A stretch of DNA of 59,972 bases from an uncultured Neomegalonema sp. (GTDB taxonomy: Bacteria; Pseudomonadota; Alphaproteobacteria; Rhodobacterales; Rhodobacteraceae), in the NCBI GenBank assembly GCA_938008165.1, contig CALLLP010000020.1, positions 1-59,972 of the forward strand, given 5' to 3'. Below, in pieces: positions 52,869 through 59,972 of this stretch. The notes under the pieces were generated by a model. It had not been told where the DNA came from. It made no database searches and worked only from the letters and a program-made list of their open reading frames with translations. Position 1 is the first letter of the stretch. Each line of letters begins with the position of its first letter. Made by a program: the position numbers and the translations under genes.

Positions 52869-53873
52869 ATGTCGCCCCCTGTCTATCTCGATTACCTCAA
52901 CCGTTTCGATGTGGAGGCTCTCGGCCTTACGGATACCGAAATCCTCGATGCGGTCGAGGGCGCGCTGGCCATGCAGGGGCGCGGGGAAACCGAAATCGAA
53001 CCCCGTATGCATATCAGACCCCGCACCGCCGAGGAAGGCCACTTCAACGTGTTGCGCGGCTGGATCGGGGGCGAGATCGACAGTGCAGGCACCAAGGTCG
53101 TCGGCGATTTCGTCGATAATTACCGCTCGGGACGGCCATCGGAATACGGGCTGCTGACCCTGTTCGATCCCCATCATGGCGCGCCCAAGGCTATTATAGA
53201 CGCCACCGGAATCACGGAGATGCGCACGGGCGCAGTGACGGCATTGGGGGCCAAATACCTCGCCCCGCCCACGCCAAAGGTGCTGGGCCATATCGGCGCG
53301 CGGGGGACGGCCTATTGGAATGTGCGCCTGCTCTGCCACCTATTCGATTTCGAGGAGGTCCGCATCCATTCCCGCCGCCCCGAAAGCCGCGATGCCTTTG
53401 CCGATCGCCTCCGCGCCGATCTGGGGCGCGAAATCGTGGTGACGGAGACCTGGGAAGAATGCCTCAGGGAATGCGACATCATCGTCGAAGCCTCGCGCCT
53501 GCCCGCGCCTGAACCGTTGCTGAAAACCGCATGGATCAAACCCGGCGCCCTCGTCATCCCCTATGGCACCATGTCGGCGGTCGAGCTGAACCTGACCGAC
53601 ATCATGGATAAGGTGGTCATGGATGATTGGGGACAGGCAAAGGGCATCTTCGGCGCGCTGCGCGCCCATGTCGATCAGGGCAAACTGACTCGCGAGACGC
53701 TGCATGGCGAATTGGGCGAGATCGTTGCCGGGAGCGTTCCGGGGCGCGAGACCCCCGGCGAAACGATCCTGTTCTGGCACCGGGGCCTCTCCCTATCGGA
53801 TATCGGCCTAGGCCACGCGATGCTGGCCAAGGCAAAGGGCATGGGCGTGGGTCAACGCCTGCGCTTCGCGTGA
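52869..53873 (+). CDS. Ornithine cyclodeaminase/mu-crystallin family protein
   Basis: A 334-residue member of the OCD/mu-crystallin family, NAD(P)-dependent enzymes that cyclise ornithine, reduce cyclic imines or deaminate amino acids. Motifs: ATGITEMRTGAVTALGAKYLA and the Rossmann segment VLGHIGARGTAYWNVRLLCHL, followed by CDIIVEAS. Glycine-rich dinucleotide spacing is slightly altered (GHIGARG). The stop codon overlaps the GTG start of the HAL-family gene by 4 bases, indicating a joint pathway. Confidence 0.85.
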   Translation: MSPPVYLDYLNRFDVEALGLTDTEILDAVEGALAMQGRGETEIEPRMHIRPRTAEEGHFNVLRGWIGGEIDSAGTKVVGDFVDNYRSGRPSEYGLLTLFDPHHGAPKAIIDATGITEMRTGAVTALGAKYLAPPTPKVLGHIGARGTAYWNVRLLCHLFDFEEVRIHSRRPESRDAFADRLRADLGREIVVTETWEECLRECDIIVEASRLPAPEPLLKTAWIKPGALVIPYGTMSAVELNLTDIMDKVVMDDWGQAKGIFGALRAHVDQGKLTRETLHGELGEIVAGSVPGRETPGETILFWHRGLSLSDIGLGHAMLAKAKGMGVGQRLRFA

Positions 53874-55315
53874 GGCTGGGCGAGCGGGTCGATCTGACGG
53901 CCTTCATCGCCGGGATGGAGCGGCCCGGCGCGCTCGTGATTTCCCCTGATACCCGCAACCGGATCGCACAGGCGCGCGTCACGGTCGAGGCCCTCGCGGC
54001 GGGGGGCGAGCCGGTCTACGGCCTGAATACAGGGCTGGGCGGCAATCTCGCCCATCGCCTTGCCCCCAAGGAAGTCGCCGCATTCCAACGCCAGATCATC
54101 GCCGGGCGGGCGGTCGCCACCGGCGCACCGCTGGAGGCGCGAATCGGGCGGGGATGGCTGCTCTATCGTCTGCATTCGGCGGCACAGGGGATCAGCGGGA
54201 TCAGCGCGCCCCTCTTTGAGCATCTGCATGCGGCCTATGCGGCGCAGATCGCGCCCGCCCTTTCCGAATACGGGTCGATCGGGGCCGGGGATTTGACGCA
54301 AAACGCCTGTGCCGCAATGGGTCTGCTGGGCGAAGGACCGCTCTGGCAGGGGGACGCGCTGCGCGAGGATGCCTTGGATCGTGCCGGTCTTCGCCCGCCC
54401 CCGCTCCAACCAAAAGATGCGATGGCACTGGTCAATCACAGTGCCGCGACGGTGGCCCTCGCCGCCGATGCCCTGCACCGGGCGCACCGGGCCTTTACCG
54501 GCGGCAGGCACGCGGCATTGCTGGCGATGGCGGGGTATGGGGCGAATCGCGGCGTGCTCGACCCGGCGCTCGTGGCCCTGCGCAGGGCACCGGGGCAGGC
54601 GCAGGCCGCCGCGTGGTTCCGCGAGAGGCTGGCAGACGGCGAGGATGCCCCGCGCCGTATTCAGGAAGCCTTGTCCTTTCGTACCCTCGCCCCCGTCACC
54701 GGCGCAGCGCAAGAAGCCCTGACCCGCGCCATCGCGATCTGGGAGGACGATGCGAATGGTGTGTCGGACAGCCCGGTCGTGAGGGGGGACGCGATGCCCT
54801 CGACGGCGAATTTCGCCAATCCGGCCCTTGCGCTGGCATTGGAAGGGGTGGCACTGGCCCTCGCCATGGCCGCGAATGCCGGAACGCAGCGGATCGAGCG
54901 CATGATGGACCCCGCCCTTTCGGGCCTGCCCCGCTATCTGTCGCCGGTAGGCGGTGGATCGGCGGGGATGGTGCCAGTGCAAAAGGTAGCCATGGCGTTG
55001 CTGGCCGAAATCCGCCACCTTGCTCTGCCCACCGCCTTCGACGCGCCCCCTGTCAGCGATGGGGTCGAGGATGTGGCCCCGAACACCCAAGCCGCCGCGC
55101 GCAAGCTGGGCCGGATGGCCCGCCCCATGCGCCTGCTCGCTGGCATCGAAGGGATGGTCGCGGCTCAGGCGATCGATCTGCGCCAGACCCCGCTCGCACC
55201 AATGCCCGCCCGGCTGCATGCCGCCATTCGGGAACGGGTGCCGATCCTGACCGATGATCGCCCGTTGGGGCGCGACATCGAGGCGGCGGCAAAAGCTCTC
55301 GACAGCATCGAATAG
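53870..55315 (+). CDS. HAL/PAL-family lyase lacking the MIO serine
   Basis: The 481-residue protein aligns along the aromatic-amino-acid ammonia-lyase fold: VYGLNTGLGGNLAHRL at the N-terminus with the conserved Tyr, PLQPKDAMALVNHSA, VSDSPVV, STANFANPALALALE and QRIERMMDPALSGLP. The MIO-forming loop, normally GSVGASGDLAPL, reads GSIGAGDLTQN: exactly one residue, the Ser of Ala-Ser-Gly, is missing. The autocatalytic prosthetic group therefore cannot form in the usual way. Start GTG 53870 overlaps the OCD stop by 4 bases. It may catalyse an elimination that needs no MIO. Confidence 0.82.
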   Translation: MRLGERVDLTAFIAGMERPGALVISPDTRNRIAQARVTVEALAAGGEPVYGLNTGLGGNLAHRLAPKEVAAFQRQIIAGRAVATGAPLEARIGRGWLLYRLHSAAQGISGISAPLFEHLHAAYAAQIAPALSEYGSIGAGDLTQNACAAMGLLGEGPLWQGDALREDALDRAGLRPPPLQPKDAMALVNHSAATVALAADALHRAHRAFTGGRHAALLAMAGYGANRGVLDPALVALRRAPGQAQAAAWFRERLADGEDAPRRIQEALSFRTLAPVTGAAQEALTRAIAIWEDDANGVSDSPVVRGDAMPSTANFANPALALALEGVALALAMAANAGTQRIERMMDPALSGLPRYLSPVGGGSAGMVPVQKVAMALLAEIRHLALPTAFDAPPVSDGVEDVAPNTQAAARKLGRMARPMRLLAGIEGMVAAQAIDLRQTPLAPMPARLHAAIRERVPILTDDRPLGRDIEAAAKALDSIE

Positions 55316-55318
55316 GCG

Positions 55319-55699
55319 TCAGTCATCGACCTTCTTCAACATCCGCCCCAGCCAGCGTCCACCGAGGACATGGAGGTGGAAATGCGGCACTTCCTGTACA
55401 CCGTTCTTTCCGGCATTCGAGACGATGCGAAATCCCTCGCCCCCTCCAGAGGGCGCGACGCCCTCCTCTGAGGCGACCTGCCCTGCCGCGCGAACGAAAG
55501 CAACGATTTCGGCATCGCTGGCATGGGCGGCAAAATCGTCGAAAGAGACGTATTTGCCCTTCGGAATCACCAGCACATGGGTCGGAGCCTGCCCGTTGAT
55601 ATCGTGGAAGGCGAGGACGTGCTCGTTTTCCAGCACCGTGCGATTGGGAATCTCGCCGCGCAGGATCTTGGCGAACACATTGTTATCGTCATAGCTCAT
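55319..55699 (-). CDS. HIT-family nucleotide-binding protein
   Basis: A 126-residue HinT-like protein: FAKILRGEIPNRTVLENEHVLAFHDI, THVLVIPKG and the histidine triad HFHLHVLGG. HIT hydrolases split adenosine phosphoramidates and related adducts. It is the last gene of the nitrile-hydratase operon; its ATG overlaps the accessory gene stop by 4 bases (ATGA). Confidence 0.93.
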   Translation of the reverse strand: MSYDDNNVFAKILRGEIPNRTVLENEHVLAFHDINGQAPTHVLVIPKGKYVSFDDFAAHASDAEIVAFVRAAGQVASEEGVAPSGGGEGFRIVSNAGKNGVQEVPHFHLHVLGGRWLGRMLKKVDD

Positions 55700-56040
55700 G
55701 CGCCGGTCTCCAGTTCAACAGGGTGCCCATGGGGCGTGGTCTCATAAGCCCGCGCCCAAGCATCGCGGCGGGCCTCGATTTCGGGGGCCGGAACAGCGCC
55801 CTGCATGGCCAGCAGAGTTTCCAAAGCGGCGAGAACGGCGCGGTAATAGCCGCTCGTGGTATCGTCATCCTGTTCGCGCACCGCTTTGCCCAGCGCCGCC
55901 GCCCAGTCGGATGCGGAGAATGCCCCCGCCCGGACCATGCAATCGGCCATGGCCAGCGCCTGCGCCTGCCATGCCTCCTCGAAAACCGGATCGCCATCGC
56001 GCCGGGCAAGGGGGGCGAGGGGGTTTTCAGGCAGGGGCAA
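55696..56040 (-). CDS. Nitrile hydratase accessory protein
   Basis: A 114-residue protein of the nitrile-hydratase accessory family (FEEAWQAQALAMADCMVRAGAFSASDWAAALG; YYRAVLAALETLLA), homologous to the N-terminal part of the beta subunit. In cobalt-type enzymes such proteins help insert the metal and exchange the alpha subunit. No ATG fits: the family begins just after a TTG at 56038-56040, which has GGGAGAG 5 bases upstream, so TTG is the likely start. It overlaps the beta gene by 14 bases. Confidence 0.8.
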   Translation of the reverse strand: MPLPENPLAPLARRDGDPVFEEAWQAQALAMADCMVRAGAFSASDWAAALGKAVREQDDDTTSGYYRAVLAALETLLAMQGAVPAPEIEARRDAWARAYETTPHGHPVELETGA

Positions 56041-56680
56041 GATAGCTCTCCCATAGATCGAGATGCACCTTGTCGGGGCTGCCCGCCGCCTCCGGAAAGA
56101 GATCACCGCGCGCAAAGGCCACGGTATAAAGCGGCTCGGCCCGGTCGATACCCCGCGCCCCGTCATCGGGCATCAGATGCGCCCCGCGATAGGCGATCAC
56201 CTCGCCGGTCGCGCTGCGTGCATAGGCGGGCAACCGGGTATGGCCGGGATGTCCATGGCTGGCCGTGCGCACCCGCGCGCCCACCGCAAAAATGGGTGGC
56301 TCGGCCCCGGCGCGCTCGAAAGTCGCCGGAATCGTGAGCATCGCGCGGACATCTTCGGGCATCATGGGCGCAGGGATGCGGGCCAACCCCTCGGCCTTGC
56401 CCGTGGCCACCTCGACCATCGACAGATCGCCCGCATCGATGGCCATCGCCATCGCCGTTTGCAGCCATTGGTCGAAATAGGGGCGCGTCAGGTAATCGAC
56501 CGGATCGATATTCTCGCGCACATGGCGAAACCAGTCGATCGGATAGGATCGCTCGCCCCGCATCGAGACGCATAGGGCATAGGCGCGGGCATCGGCCTCA
56601 GAATGATACGCCTCATCCTCCCCATGACGATCGACAGGGCCGAACCCCTGCTTGCCGCCCAGATCGTGAACCCCGTCCAT
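56027..56680 (-). CDS. nthB: Nitrile hydratase beta subunit
   Basis: A 217-residue beta subunit with the diagnostic N-terminus [16 protein letters not shown], the helical segment around WFRHVRENIDPVDYLTRPYFDQWLQ, and the C-terminal SH3-like barrel (GARVRTASHGHPGHTRLPAYARSATGEV; DLWESYL). It completes the active site of the alpha subunit. The ATG overlaps the alpha stop (TGATG) with an AGGGAGG ribosome site 6 bases upstream. Confidence 0.92.
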   Translation of the reverse strand: MDGVHDLGGKQGFGPVDRHGEDEAYHSEADARAYALCVSMRGERSYPIDWFRHVRENIDPVDYLTRPYFDQWLQTAMAMAIDAGDLSMVEVATGKAEGLARIPAPMMPEDVRAMLTIPATFERAGAEPPIFAVGARVRTASHGHPGHTRLPAYARSATGEVIAYRGAHLMPDDGARGIDRAEPLYTVAFARGDLFPEAAGSPDKVHLDLWESYLAPA

Positions 56681-57318
56681 CACACGCCTCCCTTCAGGTC
56701 ATCCGTGCCGATCATCGCATTGCGCGTGACCAGAGCCGCGAGGGCCGCTTCATCCATGCCATCGGTTCCGCTGGGGCGCTGGGGCACGACCATGTAGCGC
56801 AGCTCGGCGGTCGAATCCCAGACTGTGACGGCCACATCCGGCGCCGGATTCACACCGAATTCCGCCAGCACACCACGCGGATCGCGCACCGCCCGCGCCC
56901 GGTATTCATTCGCCTTGTACCACGCCGGGGCCATGCCCAGAATCGCAAAGGGATAACAGGAGCACAGCGTACAAACGACGAGGTTATGCACCGTATCGGT
57001 ATTCTCGACCGCCTTCAGATGACCGCTCGCCTGACCGGCAAAGCCCATCTCGGCCACCGCCGCGCCCGCATCCGCCAGCAGGCGCGCCCGGAATTCCGCA
57101 TCGACCCAGGACCGCGCCACGACCGCCGCCCCGCGCTTGGGTCCGATCTCCTCGGTATAGGCGTCGATCCACGCATCCAGCGCCGCCGGATCGACCAGCC
57201 CTTTCTCGACCAGCAGGCTTTCGAGCGCCTTGACCCGCAACGCGGGTTCCGGTGGCAGATGACTGTGCAGATGGCGGTGGATATCCGCGACCTTATCGCT
57301 GTCATAGGATGGTTTCAT
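56680..57318 (-). CDS. nthA: Nitrile hydratase alpha subunit, cobalt type
   Basis: Nitrile hydratase hydrates nitriles to amides. The 212-residue alpha subunit contains the metal claw [14 protein letters not shown]; the Thr after the first Cys indicates a cobalt rather than iron enzyme. Other family features are [19 protein letters not shown] and [13 protein letters not shown]. The start MKPSYDS at 57318 has GGAGAG upstream; the longer frame lacks family similarity. First gene of alpha-beta-accessory-HIT. No cobalt transporter or amidase is in view. Confidence 0.93.
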   Translation of the reverse strand: MKPSYDSDKVADIHRHLHSHLPPEPALRVKALESLLVEKGLVDPAALDAWIDAYTEEIGPKRGAAVVARSWVDAEFRARLLADAGAAVAEMGFAGQASGHLKAVENTDTVHNLVVCTLCSCYPFAILGMAPAWYKANEYRARAVRDPRGVLAEFGVNPAPDVAVTVWDSTAELRYMVVPQRPSGTDGMDEAALAALVTRNAMIGTDDLKGGV

Positions 57319-57544
57319 AGCCCGACTCTCCCCTTCATCGCATCGACCATAACAGGATGCGTCACCGTGCAAAGACACTTGATCGACGGGAAAGATCGTC
57401 CGGCTTTGCCATCGATGACCCCGGCAGCGTTCCACGGGGCGGGCCAAACTCGGAACATCGGGTTTATCGACACGGGTGTGACTGGACACCGCAAGGCACA
57501 CGCCCCATGCTTCCCTCCGAACACTTCCAGCATGAGGCATATCC

Positions 57545-58513
57545 ATGGCCACGACCGTAAAAGCCCCCTTCGCACGGGGCCGCATCTACGACACCATCAC
57601 CGATACCATCGGCGGCACACCCCTCGTGCGCCTGTCGAAATTTGCGGCGGCGCATGACAGCGGCGCGGAAATCATCGCGAAACTCGAATTCTTCAATCCG
57701 CTGGCATCGGTCAAGGATCGCATCGGCGTCTCCATGATCGACGCGCTGGAAGCCTCCGGCGACCTGAAACCCGGCGGCACGGTGATCGAGCCGACCTCTG
57801 GCAATACCGGCGTGGGCCTTGCCTTCGTCTGCGCGGCGCGGGGCTATCCCTTGATCCTGTGCATGCCCGAAAGCATGTCGATCGAGCGGCGCAAGATGCT
57901 GGCGCTGATGGGCGCGACGCTTGAGCTGACACCGAAGGAAAAAGGGATGAAGGGCGCGATTGCCCGCGCTGAAGAACTGCTCGCCGCAACCCCCGGCGCA
58001 ATCATCCCGCAGCAATTCCAGAACCCCGCAAACCCGGCGGTGCATGTGCGCAGCACGGCGCTGGAAATCCTCGAAGATACCGGCGGCGATTTCGATGCCT
58101 TCATCGCAGGCGTCGGCACGGGCGGCACGCTCACCGGCTGCGCCCGCGTCTTCCGCGAGCATGGGCATAAGGCCCCCTGCATCGCCGTCGAGCCGGAAGA
58201 CAGCCCCGTCATTTCGGGCGGCGATCCCGGCCCCCATGCGATTCAGGGGATCGGGGCGGGCTTCATCCCGAAAAACCTCGATACGTCGCTGGTCGATCGC
58301 ACCATCGCCATTGCCAACGCCACCGCCTTCGAAACCGCGCGCGAAGTCGCCCGGATCGAGGGATTGCCGGTCGGCATCTCCTCCGGAGCAGCACTGGCCG
58401 CAGCGGCGCAACTGGGCAAGGAGCCGGAGATGAAGGGCAAGAAGATCGTTGTCATCATCCCCAGCTTCGCCGAACGTTATCTCTCCACGGCGCTGTTCGA
58501 CGGGCTGGGATAA
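57545..58513 (+). CDS. cysK: Cysteine synthase A
   Basis: CysK converts O-acetylserine and sulfide to cysteine using PLP. The 322-residue protein has the PLP lysine in [11 protein letters not shown], the substrate loop [13 protein letters not shown], the phosphate loop [10 protein letters not shown] and [12 protein letters not shown]. It is divergent from the nitrile-hydratase operon. GAGG lies about 7 bases before the ATG. Confidence 0.95.
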   Translation: MATTVKAPFARGRIYDTITDTIGGTPLVRLSKFAAAHDSGAEIIAKLEFFNPLASVKDRIGVSMIDALEASGDLKPGGTVIEPTSGNTGVGLAFVCAARGYPLILCMPESMSIERRKMLALMGATLELTPKEKGMKGAIARAEELLAATPGAIIPQQFQNPANPAVHVRSTALEILEDTGGDFDAFIAGVGTGGTLTGCARVFREHGHKAPCIAVEPEDSPVISGGDPGPHAIQGIGAGFIPKNLDTSLVDRTIAIANATAFETAREVARIEGLPVGISSGAALAAAAQLGKEPEMKGKKIVVIIPSFAERYLSTALFDGLG

Positions 58514-58603
58514 GCGCAAAGGCACGCAAACCGCGACTGATACAATTGGGAACGGTTTCGTGAAGCCCCTAAAAGGATTAAGGTTAACAAGAAGATGGCG
58601 CCA

Positions 58604-58639
58604 GCAGGGTTGATCGAAAATCGGATCGGGCAACCCTGC
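58604..58639 (+). other. Stem-loop downstream of cysK
   Basis: GCAGGGTTG (58604-58612) and CAACCCTGC (58631-58639) are perfectly inverted around 18 bases that contain a smaller CGA-AAA-TCG hairpin. No T-run. It could be a processed 3' end or a leader element of the next gene. Confidence 0.4.
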
Positions 58640-58730
58640 GCTGAACTTGATGGCGGTGCCGCGCGTTTGATTGGCAGACCCCGACCGAAACGGAAGGCCG
58701 GGATGACCAAGAGCGCAGAAAGGCACCGCC

Positions 58731-59072
58731 ATGACCTCCATCACCCGTTTTCCCCTCGCCGCCTTCATCGTCGCATCCCTCGCGTTGCCGCTTTTGCCCA
58801 GCATGGCCGCCGCCGAGGAAACCGGCGAGGCGCTGCGCGAAGCCGCCGCCGAATTGCGCCGCGCCAATGATGGCGACCAGAGCCTGAACGGAGGCGGCAG
58901 CGCCTATGCCTTCGGTCAGTCGGTGCCCCTGTTCGATGTCACGCCGGAGCGGTCAGGATCGTCATACGGCGCGCTGACCCCCAGCTTTACGACCTCCGCA
59001 TCCTTCCCGGCGGAGACCTACGAGCCGATCCGCCAGACCGCCCCCTCTTTCGGATTTTCGTTCCGCTTCTGA
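58731..59072 (+). CDS. Small exported protein of unknown function
   Basis: A 113-residue precursor with a clear signal peptide (residues 1-28, ending Ala-Ala-Ala), a short helix (GEALREAAAELRRAN), a Gly/Ser-rich middle and a C-terminus SFGFSFRF ending in Phe, as in outer-membrane-targeted proteins. AGAAAGG precedes the ATG. No domain recognised. A canonical terminator follows, so it is a single-gene transcript. Confidence 0.7.
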   Translation: MTSITRFPLAAFIVASLALPLLPSMAAAEETGEALREAAAELRRANDGDQSLNGGGSAYAFGQSVPLFDVTPERSGSSYGALTPSFTTSASFPAETYEPIRQTAPSFGFSFRF

Positions 59073-59108
59073 TCGACACTCTCTCCTCTCCCCTGTCGCC
59101 CAGTAAAA

Positions 59109-59139
59109 GGTCCTGTCGCTTCGGCGAGAGGGCCTTTTT
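59109..59139 (+). terminator. Rho-independent terminator with TTCG loop
   Basis: GGTCCTGTCGC (59109-59119), loop TTCG, GCGAGAGGGCC (59124-59134), then TTTTT: an 11-bp stem with one mismatch and one wobble and a stable tetraloop, 37 bases after the small exported protein gene. Confidence 0.9.
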
Positions 59140-59223
59140 CCTGTGCCAATGTGCGGAAGGGTTTGTCTGATGCGCCGGAGCCGGTAGAGTCCGGGTCTTC
59201 CGCAACCTGTTCACAGGCGACGC

Positions 59224-59972
59224 ATGGCCCTTTCCGACGATGATCTCGACCGCTATGCCCGGCATATCGTCCTGCGCGAGATTGGCGGGCCGGGTCAGGC
59301 GCGGCTGCGCAAGGCGCGGGTGCTGAGCATTGGTGCGGGGGGGCTTGGGGCGCCGGTGCTGATGTATCTGGCCGCCGCCGGAATCGGCACCTTGGGGGTG
59401 GTGGATGACGACGTGGTGGACCTGTCAAACCTGCAACGGCAGGTGATTCACACGACGGGGGCCATCGGCCAGCCAAAGACCGACAGCGCGGCGGCCACCC
59501 TCGCCGGGGTCAATCCGGGGGTTGCGGTGATCGGCCACAGCCTGCGCCTGACCGCCGAAAACGCCGCCCGGATCATCGGGGGATACGATCTGGTCTGTGA
59601 CGGATCGGATAATTTCGACACCCGTTATCTGGTCAACGACACATGCGCGCGGGCGGGTATCCCGCTGGTGGCGGGGGCAATCGGGCAATGGGACGGGCAG
59701 GTATCGCTCTACGATCCCGCGAACGGCACCCCCTGCTATGCCTGCGTCTTTCCAGAGGCCCCGGCGGAGGGGCTGGCCCCCAGCTGTGCGCAGGCGGGGG
59801 TCGTGGGGGCCTTGCCGGGGATCATCGGCTCGATGATGGCGATGGAGGCGATCAAGCATCTCACCGGCGCGGGCGAGACGCTGGCCGGACGCCTGTTCGT
59901 CTATGACGCCCTGGCCGCAGAGGGGCGCACACTGAAACTGCGCCGGAATGCGGGATGCGGGGTCTGCGGGGG
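59224..59972 (+). CDS. MoeB/ThiF/HesA-type adenylyltransferase (3' end outside the window)
   Basis: The open frame begins at ATG 59224 and runs off the window after about 249 residues. It shows LDRYARHIVLREIGGPGQ, ATP-binding GAGGLGAPVL, the Asp-rich VVDDDVVDLSNLQRQ, the zinc Cys pairs CYAC and CGVC, and the catalytic-cysteine loop APSCAQAGVVGALPG. These enzymes adenylate the C-terminal Gly-Gly of MoaD/ThiS-type sulfur carriers. Whether it serves molybdopterin or thiamine synthesis is undecided. Confidence 0.92.
   Translation, partial: MALSDDDLDRYARHIVLREIGGPGQARLRKARVLSIGAGGLGAPVLMYLAAAGIGTLGVVDDDVVDLSNLQRQVIHTTGAIGQPKTDSAAATLAGVNPGVAVIGHSLRLTAENAARIIGGYDLVCDGSDNFDTRYLVNDTCARAGIPLVAGAIGQWDGQVSLYDPANGTPCYACVFPEAPAEGLAPSCAQAGVVGALPGIIGSMMAMEAIKHLTGAGETLAGRLFVYDALAAEGRTLKLRRNAGCGVCG

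Noticed and set aside
1..59972. CRISPR array, prophage, insertion sequence or restriction system
   Set aside because: No regularly spaced repeats, no transposase, integrase, Cas, methyltransferase-endonuclease or phage structural proteins were seen.

Overview
This is a GC-rich (about 63-65 % by eye), gene-dense bacterial chromosome segment. The gene content points to an alphaproteobacterium, most likely of the Rhodobacterales/Roseobacter type: an nrdR-ribD-ribE-ribH-nusB run, methylsuccinyl-CoA dehydrogenase of the ethylmalonyl-CoA pathway, ftsEX followed by an acyltransferase, an Irr-type iron box before a Dps gene, a DUF1194 protein, many one-carbon and amine genes, and orphan solute-binding proteins. 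The species cannot be named from the sequence alone.

Layout. (1) 0-7 kb: a secreted von Willebrand-type DUF1194 protein, a GcvT-family C1 enzyme divergent from a GcvA-like LysR regulator, a GST, queG, a flavin amine oxidase and a Sel1 protein. (2) 7.2-11.7 kb: a translationally coupled chain nrdR-ribD-ribE-ribH-nusB-MFS in which every junction overlaps. (3) 11.8-18.3 kb: mcd, an M48 lipoprotein peptidase, a degenerate MoeA-like protein, and an ECF sigma/anti-sigma pair divergent from a META-domain protein. (4) 18.4-24.4 kb: the ftsE-ftsX-plsC-tspO operon, a zinc-ribbon membrane protein, a formate/nitrite-type channel, a small helical protein and a PAS protein. (5) 24.5-33 kb: a metabolic accessory block with a non-pyrrolysine MttB homologue, MetY, a flavin monooxygenase, a RidA paralogue, a DUF1028 protein, a split UxaA/SuyAB-like lyase with its GntR regulator and a paired operator. 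(6) About 32.7-35.1 kb: a lower-GC patch with an enolase-superfamily enzyme and an AT-rich orphan gene followed by a stack of RNA hairpins. This is the best candidate for foreign DNA. (7) 35.2-42.2 kb: a Tat-type solute-binding protein, an HSL-family esterase, a tiny Cys-rich protein, a CocE-type hydrolase, an Ldh_2 dehydrogenase and a secreted carbonic-anhydrase-like protein. (8) 42.3-52.5 kb: a Suv3-like helicase and S4 protein, an MscS channel, an acyl-CoA synthetase, a solo GIY-YIG protein, an unknown gene, Dps under an Irr box, tRNA-Gly(CCC), a Flp pilin and secG. (9) 52.5-60 kb: a repeat lipoprotein, an OCD/mu-crystallin enzyme coupled to an HAL-family lyase that lacks the MIO serine, a cobalt-type nitrile hydratase operon with a HIT protein, cysK, a small exported protein and a MoeB/ThiF enzyme cut by the window end.

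Most genes are ordinary chromosome content. The observations most worth a second look are the MIO-less lyase, the AT-rich gene with its downstream RNA structure, the Irr box on Dps, the SuyAB-like operon with its TTCTTGTAC repeats, the RidA paralogue lacking the catalytic arginine, and the MoeA paralogue lacking its signature motifs.
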